Below the pieces are notes generated by a model that made no database searches, was not told the DNA's origin, and saw nothing but the letters and a program-made list of their open reading frames with translations. A stretch of DNA of 25,647 nucleotides from a virus, in IMG/VR virus record IMGVR_UViG_3300013005_000149, positions 1 through 25,647 of that record. The stretch is one strand, 5' to 3'. The translations under genes were made by a program, and so were the position numbers. Of the stretch, positions 7,185 through 14,936 are shown one piece after another (positions within the stretch are counted from its first letter, which is position 1; each line of letters begins with the position of its first letter).

Positions 7185-9095
7185 TTAATCTAAACCATTA
7201 ATTATATTGTCTTCACTTAAAAGATCTGGTTGCTCAAACAAATTAACTTTTCTTTGGTGTTTCTTTGTCATTGCATTCAAAGTACTTTTATTCTTTAAAT
7301 ATTCGGCCATTGTTCCTTCCAATGCTAATGGGCTTCCTCCTTTATAGTTTGGCTTCATATCATCCTCTCCTCTTTCTGCATTTTTACTATAAGCAGCTTG
7401 ACCAATTGGATCACGACCAAATCTAGAATTATCAGTACCAATGATAGAAGTTACAGCTTTTGGACGACCAGGCTTTTTCTCATCATAACCATAAGGTACA
7501 TTCAACATAGAATCTTCTTTGCCTCCATATAGACTAGCTATCTGGTGAGGCGTTCCGTATGCCTGTCCTGATTCTGCAGGATCATTGCCTTCTTCTTGGA
7601 TCTGTGCGTATCTAAACTCTCTTTTCTTATCTTCAATAATCATATCTTCAAGTTCAGCATATTGATCTTCAGAGAAGTGGAATATCTTATCGTAAATAAA
7701 ATCTCTAGGTAATAATGATCCTTCCATTGCTTGTTTAGCCAAATCAATCTTCTCTTTAAAGAGTGCTATCCTTTCTTGATCGTAAATAATAGATGGGTTA
7801 GTTAATGAAAGGCTAAAGTTAGCGGCAGACTCATTAGTATATCCATGTGCGTATAAGTGAACTAATGCAATCTTAGTTAATTCACTAATGATAATTCTTT
7901 GTAGTCTTTCAATAGTTCTAGCAAAACGAATATCTTCTGCAGCAAGTGTAGCTTTACCAGTTAAGTCTTTTTCATAACCCATGAAAGCTTTAGGTATTTT
8001 AAGGGCTGCAAATAACTTTTCACGGAAATAAGCTACGTCTTCAATACCATTATAATCAAGACCTTTTGCAGTATCTATTTTAGTAGATGTATCATTACCT
8101 CTTACAGGGATAAAGAAGTCTTCTAATAGGTTTTGCTGATTATATTTAAGATTATAATTACCTGTATTTGGATCAATCAAAGGAGTTTTCTTCATCTTTT
8201 GAATCATCTTCTGCATGTAATTATCTACTTCACCTGGAGGTATAGCTCCTACATTTACATAGAAAATACGTCTTTCAGGTGCTCTTACAATACGATGAAT
8301 CAACATCGCATCTTCAATCAACACATACTGTTTAAACAACTTACGACCTGGTTCTAAATAAGATCTACCATAAGGAAGATAGTTAACATCTCCAGTTAAT
8401 CTGAAGTGTGCCATTTCAAAGTTATCAAACCAAATACCTGTATCATTGTTTTTTTGTGAACTATATCCTGTAGATGAAGCCAAAGTTGCATTTGGATCAT
8501 ACTTAAATCTTACTTCTTGTGGGTTTTCTGGATTATATCCTTCTTCACGGATAATATTATACGCTGAAAAAGGAATTACATTATAAACACCATAATTTTC
8601 TGCAATTTCTAATTTGAGGTAGAAGTCACCGTATTTAGCCATGTTGCGAACCCAAGACCAAAGATTAAATTCAATATTAAGTACAGAATAAAATAAATTG
8701 TAGAGGAGTTTCTGAATGTTTTCATCAGAAGATCTAATTTGTAATACTTCACCTTGTTCATTTTTAAGTGTACATTCGTCTGCTACGATATCTAATGCTG
8801 AACAACAAATAGCATCTGTATCCATCGCGTCATAGTCTGCATATATTTGAACCCTTGCTGATTGGTAGTTCTGTGCTAAGTTAAGGTTTACACCATAAGC
8901 TGTTGATGTAGTATATACCTTATTAAATCTATCAATTAAAGAGTTGGTTTGAATAACACCAGATCTTTGTATAGTATCTGTGTCAATTACTTTAAGCATA
9001 TCTCCACCCTCATTACGAATGATAACATCTGTAGAAAACAGACGTCTTAAGGTAGAGAATAAATTGTTTTGTTTTTGCGGTTGTTGTTCTGCCAT
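7185..9095 (-). CDS. gp20: Portal vertex protein, T4 gp20-like
   Basis: This protein forms the dodecameric portal through which DNA is packaged and released. At 636 aa it is longer than T4 gp20 (524 aa). The diagnostic core is at residues 268-375: RIVRAPERRIFYVNVG, then LLEDFFIPVRG, GIEDVAYFREKLFAALKIP and FMGYE, closely paralleling T4 gp20. The extra length is a C-terminal extension of about 110 residues (from about 520) that is polar, Gly/Pro-rich and ends QPDLLSE|DNIINGLD, a possible prohead-protease site close to the C-terminus (inference). It follows the terminase by 4 nt, so the two are co-expressed. In T4 the tail genes 18 and 19 lie between 17 and 20; here they do not. Confidence 0.95.
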   Translation of the reverse strand: MAEQQPQKQNNLFSTLRRLFSTDVIIRNEGGDMLKVIDTDTIQRSGVIQTNSLIDRFNKVYTTSTAYGVNLNLAQNYQSARVQIYADYDAMDTDAICCSALDIVADECTLKNEQGEVLQIRSSDENIQKLLYNLFYSVLNIEFNLWSWVRNMAKYGDFYLKLEIAENYGVYNVIPFSAYNIIREEGYNPENPQEVRFKYDPNATLASSTGYSSQKNNDTGIWFDNFEMAHFRLTGDVNYLPYGRSYLEPGRKLFKQYVLIEDAMLIHRIVRAPERRIFYVNVGAIPPGEVDNYMQKMIQKMKKTPLIDPNTGNYNLKYNQQNLLEDFFIPVRGNDTSTKIDTAKGLDYNGIEDVAYFREKLFAALKIPKAFMGYEKDLTGKATLAAEDIRFARTIERLQRIIISELTKIALVHLYAHGYTNESAANFSLSLTNPSIIYDQERIALFKEKIDLAKQAMEGSLLPRDFIYDKIFHFSEDQYAELEDMIIEDKKREFRYAQIQEEGNDPAESGQAYGTPHQIASLYGGKEDSMLNVPYGYDEKKPGRPKAVTSIIGTDNSRFGRDPIGQAAYSKNAERGEDDMKPNYKGGSPLALEGTMAEYLKNKSTLNAMTKKHQRKVNLFEQPDLLSEDNIINGLD

Positions 9096-9099
9096 ATTA

Positions 9100-10695
9100 T
9101 TAAATTAACCAAGTTAAATCTTGTGTTTCGCCACCCATAGGAGTATTAATATTCATAGCCCAAGGGTTTTGATTATATTGATTATTAGCATTATAACTAA
9201 TACTATCATCTTGAGTTCTAGTAAAACTATTTAATGCAGCATAAGTTAAATTTTCTGCTGTCTTTCTATATCTAAGGCTTGTTTCTCTTAAATACATTGC
9301 GATAGCAAAAGACATAACTAAGTCATCATTATAACTTTGCATTGCTTGTGCTTTACCATTTTTCCAAATAAAGACTCTTAACTCTTCTAAAAGTCTTATC
9401 GACTTTATGTTTGCTAATTTAGTCTCTATAAAATCTCTCATCTTTTCTATAACTAAAGGCCTAGTTTTTTCTGTTGTACTAAAGCCAGGAACTAAACCAG
9501 TCTGAGTATTAAATCTATCTACATACTTGGTAAAGTCCATGTTTTGATCTTGCTTATAACTATAATGTACATTGTTATAACCTCTTTCTAATACTGTTTG
9601 AATTACATCCCAACCTATATTAGCATTCTCAATTACAACTAAGGCATTATTATATTCAGATGCAACACTTAATATTATATTAGCGTAATCTCTAGTATCT
9701 ATTTGCGACTTATACTCTGCTACTTGAGTTACAGATTCTATATCTATAACGTGAAAAGAAGAGTAATCTTTACCATCACCACGTGCAACGTCAGCAACCA
9801 GGGCATAATATTTCATTGGATCGGGATATTCCCATAACCACAATGCTTTATCTAATCCACGCCTTTCTATTGGTTCTGAGATCATATTCTGCTCATACCA
9901 ATTTAGTATATCTGGTTCTATAACTGTATTACCTGATGTGGCAAAGTCGCAATCACACTCTTGAGCAGCATTACGCTTACCTAATATTGTATCTTGCTCA
10001 TCTCTCCAATCTTGATTACGTTCAGGGTGAACTGTCCAAGGAAGAGAGATCGGTAAAAACCTATTTTGTTGTTCTTGAGCAGATGTATAAGTTTTGTGAA
10101 ACCAGTTACCTACGCCATTAGGAGTAGATAATGCTATACAACCACCACCTGTTGCCAATGTTTGTTGAGCAGCTGTAAAGATAGTTTCAATATTATCAAT
10201 AAACGCAGCCTCATCTATAACTAGTAGCGATACAGCTTCAGAACGACCAGCATCACCAGCAGCAGATACTGCTTTTACTTGAGAACCATTTACTAATTTT
10301 AGACTAAGTCTATTATCTTCAGCCGTTCCTATCTTAAGCCAACTTGGTAAGTTTTGATAAGCAAATCTTACTTTAGTTACCATGTTCTTGGCAGTATCTT
10401 GCTTAGTAGCAATAACAAGAACGTTTTTATCTTTATTAAAGAGCATTAACCATAATGAGTAAGCAGATACTAAGGTAGATATACCTAACTGCCTTGACTT
10501 ATTTATGATTGAATAATCATGTTTCTGAAACAGTTTAAGAACCTTTTCTTGAAACGGATAAAGATTAAAGAATTGCCTACCTCTTTGTGGGTGCTGGATC
10601 ATATAGTACTTCTTCATGAAGTATACAGGATCTGTCGCGCACTTGACAAACTCTTCTCTAATCTTTTCTTTTATCGATATCTGGTTGTCAGACAT
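9100..10695 (-). CDS. gp17: Terminase large subunit, T4 gp17-like ATPase/nuclease
   Basis: This is the packaging motor, 531 aa against 610 in T4 gp17. ATPase domain: a Walker A-like stretch NKSRQLGIST (residues 65-74), Walker B LLVIDEAAF (157-165, Asp161/Glu162) and a coupling motif ALSTPNG (188-194). Nuclease domain: acidic residues Asp302 (LVADVARG), Glu356 (VVIENAN) and Asp458/459 (YNDDLVMS), fitting the RNase H-like triad known for gp17. In the Walker A the T4 lysine (SRQLGKTT) is replaced by Ile, with Lys66 just before the loop, as in deviant lambda-type terminases. The start overlaps the stop of the membrane protein gene by one base. It is followed 4 nt later by the portal gene. Confidence 0.96.
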   Translation of the reverse strand: MSDNQISIKEKIREEFVKCATDPVYFMKKYYMIQHPQRGRQFFNLYPFQEKVLKLFQKHDYSIINKSRQLGISTLVSAYSLWLMLFNKDKNVLVIATKQDTAKNMVTKVRFAYQNLPSWLKIGTAEDNRLSLKLVNGSQVKAVSAAGDAGRSEAVSLLVIDEAAFIDNIETIFTAAQQTLATGGGCIALSTPNGVGNWFHKTYTSAQEQQNRFLPISLPWTVHPERNQDWRDEQDTILGKRNAAQECDCDFATSGNTVIEPDILNWYEQNMISEPIERRGLDKALWLWEYPDPMKYYALVADVARGDGKDYSSFHVIDIESVTQVAEYKSQIDTRDYANIILSVASEYNNALVVIENANIGWDVIQTVLERGYNNVHYSYKQDQNMDFTKYVDRFNTQTGLVPGFSTTEKTRPLVIEKMRDFIETKLANIKSIRLLEELRVFIWKNGKAQAMQSYNDDLVMSFAIAMYLRETSLRYRKTAENLTYAALNSFTRTQDDSISYNANNQYNQNPWAMNINTPMGGETQDLTWLI

Positions 10696-11384
10696 TATTT
10701 GATTATTAATAAACCTAAGATCACAGCGCCTAAGACTACTTTTTGGAATCTACCAAATTTAAGTTTGCGATCAGCTTTTTTTACTTCTGTTTTCAAACCA
10801 TCAACTTGTATTTTATAGTTGTCAATTTGGCTTGATTTGTCTTTATCTATTTGAATATAGTTAGCTTCTTTGTCTCTTAACTTAACAATAACCTCTTCAC
10901 GATTCTTAAGAGACTGATCTAAAGTAACTATAACGCTGTCTTGTGCTACTACTAATTTCTCATTTGTTTCTCCTTCTTGAAGATCAACAACAACCGCTTT
11001 ACTTACTTCTAAAGGAAGTTGAGTTGTATCTTCAGATACTAAAATGTATTCGTTAGGATACTTAGCTACAAAAAAACTATCTACTTGAGTAGGAGTATAT
11101 TTTAAAGCATTTTTAGCGTCTTTAAGATCACCTTTCAAATCTAAGACTTTTTCATTTAACTTAACCACTTTAACTACCAAGTATTCATTATCTTGTTCTA
11201 ATATACTAATAGCTCCTTCTAAATGAATGTTTTCTATTTGTATAGAGTCAATACTATGTTCAAGTGAATCAATCTTTTGTTCAAAAGGTTTTGTATCAAA
11301 TTTAGGGGCTTTGTAAATGAATACATACCAAACTGCTAATAAAGCTAAAAGGCATATCACTACAATACTAATTGTCTTCTTCAT
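10695..11384 (-). CDS. Two-TM periplasmic coiled-coil protein, spanin-like candidate
   Basis: This 229-aa protein has an N-terminal membrane segment (residues 4-24, ISIVVICLLALLAVWYVFIY), a long charged helical region (about 35-95), a middle with short beta-type segments (YTPTQVDSFFVAKYPNEY) and a second coiled coil (about 165-205). It ends in a short hydrophobic segment (KVVLGAVILGLLII). The layout is that of an envelope-spanning protein anchored at both ends. Inner-membrane spanins have the N-terminal anchor plus coiled coil, but the C-terminal hydrophobic helix is unusual for them. A lysis role is therefore only a suggestion; a membrane or virion scaffold is equally possible. It lies directly upstream of the terminase and overlaps the 124-aa gene by 17 nt. 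Confidence 0.75.
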   Translation of the reverse strand: MKKTISIVVICLLALLAVWYVFIYKAPKFDTKPFEQKIDSLEHSIDSIQIENIHLEGAISILEQDNEYLVVKVVKLNEKVLDLKGDLKDAKNALKYTPTQVDSFFVAKYPNEYILVSEDTTQLPLEVSKAVVVDLQEGETNEKLVVAQDSVIVTLDQSLKNREEVIVKLRDKEANYIQIDKDKSSQIDNYKIQVDGLKTEVKKADRKLKFGRFQKVVLGAVILGLLIIK

Positions 11385-11742
11385 CTGAATCTAATTTAGG
11401 GTTTTCTATTCTTTTAATTTTTGCTTGTAGTCTTTGTATATCGTATGGAATTTGTCCTACAGCCTCTTTATATGCGGCCATATCTGTTATTTTTAATTCA
11501 CCATTAGGACCTCTTTTTATTTTACCATCATCGTCTTTATCTGAATACTTATATATAGCCTTTTTTATTTGGCTTTTAAGATCTTCTAGTTCTTTTTTAT
11601 CTTTATCTAGATTCCTAAAGTCTTTTTCAGATTGTTTGAGATCATCTTTTGAAGGTTCTACCTCCATATCTTCCTCTTCTCTGATCTTAGAGATTATGGT
11701 AAGATTGTTTTCAACTAAATACTTTCTTAAGTTAAATGACAT
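11368..11742 (-). CDS. Small charged protein with LVE leader
   Basis: This 124-aa, highly charged protein is mainly helical. It begins MSFNLRKYLVE|NN, a leader ending in an LxE tripeptide at residue 11 like the capsid-targeting leaders found elsewhere in the window. A DKDDDGKI stretch (about residues 69-76) resembles an EF-hand loop, but a single partial match in such an acidic protein is weak evidence for calcium binding. No family was recognised. It is the first gene of the terminase-portal run and is preceded by a 27-nt gap containing an AT-rich box with GATAAATA in sense, close to the T4-type late promoter. The 3' end overlaps the membrane protein gene. Confidence 0.7.
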   Translation of the reverse strand: MSFNLRKYLVENNLTIISKIREEEDMEVEPSKDDLKQSEKDFRNLDKDKKELEDLKSQIKKAIYKYSDKDDDGKIKRGPNGELKITDMAAYKEAVGQIPYDIQRLQAKIKRIENPKLDSDEEDN

Positions 11743-11771
11743 GGTTGCACATTTACTTATAAATATTTATC
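11743..11771 (-). promoter_or_regulatory. AT-rich box, likely late promoter of the terminase-portal run
   Basis: The sense (minus) strand reads GATAAATATTTATAAG ending about 13 nt before the ATG at 11742. It contains GATAAATA, matching the NATAAATA late-promoter box of T4-like phages, and also the ATATTTAT core repeated elsewhere in this window. The element is almost palindromic (ATAAATATTTAT). It overlaps the stop codon of the preceding 81-aa gene. Confidence 0.5.
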
Positions 11772-12015
11772 AATCAACAAAATCTTCTTTGGTAAGTACT
11801 TTCCTTAAAGGCCTAGATAATTCTAGCCATCTATCATAATCGTACTTGACTCCAAACAAATAGTATTCGTCTTGCTTATTATGTCCTTTAGAGTAAAGGA
11901 TAGCAGGGCCTGTGGCACAGTGTGGTTTTGTAGTCCCTTTTTCGTCTTCGTAGATGTGGATTGTTGTTCCTTCTATAGTGTTTATTGTTCTATAGATTGT
12001 ATCTTTTTTTGCCAT
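11770..12015 (-). CDS. Small protein with GPAxxY...G...YYLxG-type repeat unit
   Basis: This 81-aa protein contains HCATGPAILYSKG (residues 32-44) followed by DEYYLFGVKYDYDRWLE (49-65). This resembles a single unit of the short repeat found in phage and large-virus proteins (xxxGPAxxYxxGxxxYYLNGxxYxxxxW), related in style to MORN-type repeats. The function of that repeat is unknown. There is no leader and no membrane segment. The gene is isolated transcriptionally: an AT-rich terminator lies just upstream, then a strong promoter-like site 16 nt before the ATG. This looks like an independently expressed, possibly early or moron-type gene between the accessory block and the late head genes. Confidence 0.75.
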   Translation of the reverse strand: MAKKDTIYRTINTIEGTTIHIYEDEKGTTKPHCATGPAILYSKGHNKQDEYYLFGVKYDYDRWLELSRPLRKVLTKEDFVD

Positions 12016-12030
12016 GTTATTAATTTATGG

Positions 12031-12054
12031 CTAATATACAACAAATAATTGAAA
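12031..12054 (-). promoter_or_regulatory. Bacteroidota-like promoter of the 81-aa gene
   Basis: The sense strand reads ATTTGTTGTATATTAG at 12046-12031, with TATATTAG close to the TAnnTTTG -7 element. Together with the 8 nt upstream (TTTCAATT) it matches the plus-strand site at 25295-25318 in 23 of 24 positions. The -7-like element ends 15 nt before the start codon at 12015, leaving a very short untranslated leader with no Shine-Dalgarno sequence. Confidence 0.7.
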
Positions 12055-12080
12055 TAAAAAAATTTATTTTAGAATAAATT
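12054..12080 (-). terminator. AT-rich intrinsic terminator after the 514-aa gene
   Basis: A perfect 8-bp inverted repeat AATTTATT/AATAAATT with a 4-nt loop (12061-12068 and 12073-12080) is followed on the minus strand by a run of T residues (12060-12054). It begins within the stop codon of the 514-aa gene. The stem has no G-C pairs, so it would be weak. Its position between one gene's stop and the next gene's promoter supports a terminator role. Confidence 0.55.
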
Positions 12081-13623
12081 AAGAAAAATCTACAAGATCC
12101 TCCCCTTCAACATCTACATCTACATTTTCAGGATCTCCTATAAAAAAATTAAGTAAAGATGATAATGAAGATTTTAATTTATTCCATGCACTAGAAAAGA
12201 AATTTTTAATGCTACTAGAATCTATTTCATTAATATCTTCTGGATTATACTGGAGTCCTAAAACTGTAGCATATCCGTACTCTCCGGTTTTTTCTCCTTT
12301 ACTTTTTATAGATCCTGTTTTAAATCTAACATCTACTTTTATTTGTCCTGCTACTTTTTTTGCGTAAGAATCGTTTTTTATTTTAACAAGTTTAGCATTT
12401 TCATAATTTTTATCTACAGATAAAATATATTCTGCGGTTGCAGGGCTATCTGCTCCAAATTTTTTTTCTCCAGACATTGCTTCAATTACAAATGCTTTTG
12501 TAAAAGTAGGATTATTTTCAAATAAACTTTCTAAAGCAGCCATTGCTTTTTTATTTGCTGCATTTGCTGTATTTAAAGCTTTATCTTCTCCTGTTTTTAG
12601 TGATGTTCTTATATTTCCTTGGGTTCTTCCTCCTTTAGCAAATTTATTTATTTGTTTTAAAATATTTTGAACTTCTTCTGTTTGTATTAACTCTGGGGTT
12701 TTTTCTAATGCTGCATAAAATGTGGCCTTAGCTTCTTCTTTTACTCCACTCATTAATTGAGACGGTCCTGCTTTTACTGATATTCTCGCACCTCCTATTA
12801 TTACATCAGATTTTGATGTCTTATTTTTTGCTTTATAAAAACTCCAAAACTCTGTTAATGGCTCACTAAGTTTACCTGTAGATATAGCATATTCTCCACC
12901 GGTTAAATTTGTTGCAATAAGAGCTTTTTTTGCTTTATTTATTAAATCTGGGTATTTACTATTTATCTGGTTAACTTCTGAATCACTTACTGCTCCTTTT
13001 GGTATTTTTCTATTATTTATTTTATGCCATGCTATTACTAAAGCCGTTTCAAAAAGAACAGATTTTTTTTGCTCACCTTCTGCTTCCAATACATAATTAG
13101 TTAAAATACTCTCTAATATCCTAGACTCTGTCAACTCTTCTCCTCCTGCTTCTGGTGCTGATGTTTCTGCTGGTGGAGTTGGTCCTGCTTCTTCTGAAGG
13201 TCCTTCTGAATCTCTAGTCGCTTGTTCTGCTCCATCAGGTCCTTTAGTCTTTAAAGGATTACCAAACCTAAGAAGCCTTGATATTGCAATCATGCATCTT
13301 TCTTTCTCACCAATAGACATTAAATAGTATTTTCTTCCTTCTACAGTTGCTTCATAAGCTTTACCCATGAACTGTAAGAATAAGAATTGACCATTATGTA
13401 GAACAACTTTAAATGTTGTTGGCTTAGGAGCAACTACATATATACCAGTTATATATTCTTCAAATGAAGGAGTCATAAGATACTCAAGAGTGTTCTTAAG
13501 TCCTGCATACTTCTTCAATATGAACTGCATAGGATCATCCTCAAACGTAGAAGTTTCAGGCTCCATCCTATCTAACTCTTGTAAGAGTATAGTCTTTAAT
13601 ATATCTTGGTTACTCACTGGCAT
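12079..13623 (-). CDS. Two-part protein: N-terminal module, protease-site linker, PD-(D/E)XK-like C-terminal domain
   Basis: This 514-aa protein begins MPVSNQDILKTILLQE|L, a leader ending in LQE16. Residues 30-121 are a compact alpha/beta module (EEYITGIYVVAPKPTTFKVV and KYYLMSIGEKERCM). A Pro/Glu/Ala-rich linker (about 125-163) follows, then three closely spaced [LIV]xE tripeptides: LTE166|S, ILE171|S and VLE180|A. The C-terminal domain has FE192TALVIAW, SD273VIIGGARISVK284 and AGPSQLMSG, a spacing suggestive of a PD-(D/E)XK nuclease-like core (Glu192, Asp273, Lys284), but the usual Glu in ExK is Ser. The cluster of sites suggests that gp21 could release the C-terminal domain inside the prohead (inference). 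The gene is followed by a terminator. Confidence 0.72.
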   Translation of the reverse strand: MPVSNQDILKTILLQELDRMEPETSTFEDDPMQFILKKYAGLKNTLEYLMTPSFEEYITGIYVVAPKPTTFKVVLHNGQFLFLQFMGKAYEATVEGRKYYLMSIGEKERCMIAISRLLRFGNPLKTKGPDGAEQATRDSEGPSEEAGPTPPAETSAPEAGGEELTESRILESILTNYVLEAEGEQKKSVLFETALVIAWHKINNRKIPKGAVSDSEVNQINSKYPDLINKAKKALIATNLTGGEYAISTGKLSEPLTEFWSFYKAKNKTSKSDVIIGGARISVKAGPSQLMSGVKEEAKATFYAALEKTPELIQTEEVQNILKQINKFAKGGRTQGNIRTSLKTGEDKALNTANAANKKAMAALESLFENNPTFTKAFVIEAMSGEKKFGADSPATAEYILSVDKNYENAKLVKIKNDSYAKKVAGQIKVDVRFKTGSIKSKGEKTGEYGYATVLGLQYNPEDINEIDSSSIKNFFSSAWNKLKSSLSSLLNFFIGDPENVDVDVEGEDLVDFS

Positions 13624-13626
13624 TAT

Positions 13627-14262
13627 TTATTTTGCTTTTTTACGCTTGATAACACTTTCCATCATAGATTTAAGAGCCATGTCTAAATCTTCTGCATCAC
13701 CTGCAGGTACTTCTTGTGTACCATCTGGAAGTTCATCCATATCATGCTCACCGTTATGATATTCATGATAATTCTTTGAAGCCTGATTAATAAAGTTTTC
13801 TGCATTAGTAATATGATCTTGTATCCAAGCTGGAATATCTTTTTCATCTTGGCCTAACATATTCATCAATTGACTTGCTGAGCTTATAATAGACTTAAGA
13901 CTATTTTGAGCCATTGATACTTCATGATCTTGACCTTCAGATTCCTTCATGTACTTTGATTTTCTCATAAAATCTCTTTGTGCGTCAGCTTTGGATTCAA
14001 ACCCATCATTTGATTTTTGACTTTTTCCTGATTTAGGATTCCATGTCCAATAGTATTTATCACCTTCTTTTTCAATCTTTAAAGTTCCTCCACCACTATC
14101 ATCATCTTCTTCTTCGTTTTTAGCACGAAGTGCTGCAAAGTCTGCAGCAGTAATTTTATCTTTAGGTTCGGCAGCTCCTGCTATTCTCTCTTGATTTCCA
14201 GGAAGATCTTTTTCATTTAACTCTTTCATTAAAAGAGCTTTAAAGAATGAAATGTTAGTCAT
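13627..14262 (-). CDS. Acidic internal-type protein with targeting leader
   Basis: I chose the ATG at 14262, giving 211 aa. The longer reading frame would run deep into the preceding gene, whose stop ends at 14264, and this start gives a typical leader, MTNISFFKALLMKELNE|K (LNE at 15-17). After an acidic stretch (EEEDDDSGGG) comes a small beta-type unit (KIEKEGDKYYWTWNPKSGKS). A helical C-terminal domain follows (MAQNSLKSIISSA, then PAWIQDHITNAENFINQA). This has a pattern (W-I/V-Q-x-x-I-x-x-A) that I recall from many T4-like phage virion-associated ORFs. No enzymatic motif is visible. It is a candidate virion internal protein in a run of similar genes. Confidence 0.75.
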   Translation of the reverse strand: MTNISFFKALLMKELNEKDLPGNQERIAGAAEPKDKITAADFAALRAKNEEEDDDSGGGTLKIEKEGDKYYWTWNPKSGKSQKSNDGFESKADAQRDFMRKSKYMKESEGQDHEVSMAQNSLKSIISSASQLMNMLGQDEKDIPAWIQDHITNAENFINQASKNYHEYHNGEHDMDELPDGTQEVPAGDAEDLDMALKSMMESVIKRKKAK

Positions 14263-14263
14263 T

Positions 14264-14551
14264 TTATTTTTTCTTTTTAGATTTACTTGCTTTTTTCCAT
14301 AAACTTTTATCTGCTTTTCTTGCTCCACCTTTACCTGTTACAAATGAATTTACTCTGCCCATTGCCCATTGGTGTTGACCAACTCCAGGACGGTGTCCTG
14401 TTTTCCAAGCTGCCAAACCTTTAGCATAAACACTTTTAAGTATTGATTTAGATATACCAGTAGACTTTGCTTTGTTTGCTAGTGCTTTTTCTATTTCAGC
14501 GTCATACTCAAGAATGAGTAATTGTTTTAATATATCTAATTTATTGATCAT
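14264..14551 (-). CDS. DUF5824-like small basic protein with ILE leader
   Basis: I chose the start at 14551 (95 aa) because it follows the preceding stop by 10 nt and yields a clean leader, MINKLDILKQLLILE|Y. An upstream ATG at 14581 would overlap the previous gene. The body contains KSTGISKSILKSVYAKGLAAW, then KTGHRPGVGQHQWAMGRVNSFVTG and KADKSLW. This is a signature I associate with DUF5824, a small family common in phages and also found appended to larger phage proteins. Its function is unknown. The tail is very basic (KKASKSKKKK), compatible with nucleic-acid binding. If processed after ILE15, the mature product would be about 80 aa. Confidence 0.82.
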   Translation of the reverse strand: MINKLDILKQLLILEYDAEIEKALANKAKSTGISKSILKSVYAKGLAAWKTGHRPGVGQHQWAMGRVNSFVTGKGGARKADKSLWKKASKSKKKK

Positions 14552-14561
14552 TTCTTTTTTT

Positions 14562-14936
14562 TTATCTAATTTCCTTAACACTTTTTTTAGCGTCTTCTAA
14601 TGAATTAAATGCTTGTGAAGGATTTCCTGGATTTGCAGTTTGTGTAAAAGTATACACGTAAAATTTACCATCTTTATTTGTAATGGCATAATTTTTTGCA
14701 GATCCAATTGCTCTAGACACAATATCAACTAAAGGAGACGAACTATCAATATTAAATTTTTTAATAAATTCTTCTTTATTATTAATGTCTGTCCATTTTC
14801 CTTCAAATGAGGATTTAACTGGTGCTTGATCTCCTCCGGATAAAAATTGGTTTATATCAAATTCATCTAATTGAGATTCCTTAATTATACCAGCTAATTG
14901 CTGCATTCTTTTTACTTCATTTAATTGTTTTTTCAT
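14562..14936 (-). CDS. Small protein with LAGI-type leader
   Basis: This 124-aa protein starts with a leader containing RMQQLAGIIKE|S (IKE at 18-20), the same motif type as in the 160-aa protein near gp21 and the end of the scaffold protein. The body is a small alpha/beta domain: SFEGKWTDINNKEEFIKKF, then KNYAITNKDGKFYVYTFTQ and a final helix SLEDAKKSVKEIR. No family was recognised. It overlaps the 91-aa gene by 4 nt (ATGA) and lies in a run of genes that all begin with prohead-type leaders. Confidence 0.78.
   Translation of the reverse strand: MKKQLNEVKRMQQLAGIIKESQLDEFDINQFLSGGDQAPVKSSFEGKWTDINNKEEFIKKFNIDSSSPLVDIVSRAIGSAKNYAITNKDGKFYVYTFTQTANPGNPSQAFNSLEDAKKSVKEIR

Noticed and set aside
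11520-11545. EF-hand-like DKDDDGKI in the 124-aa protein
   Set aside because: A single short match in a very acidic protein with no flanking EF-hand helices; chance is likely.
11372-11839. Plus-strand open frame of 155 codons
   Set aside because: It is antisense to the 124-aa gene and crosses the AT-rich regulatory gap; it is Ser/Leu-rich, as expected for a shadow of a Glu/Lys-rich gene.
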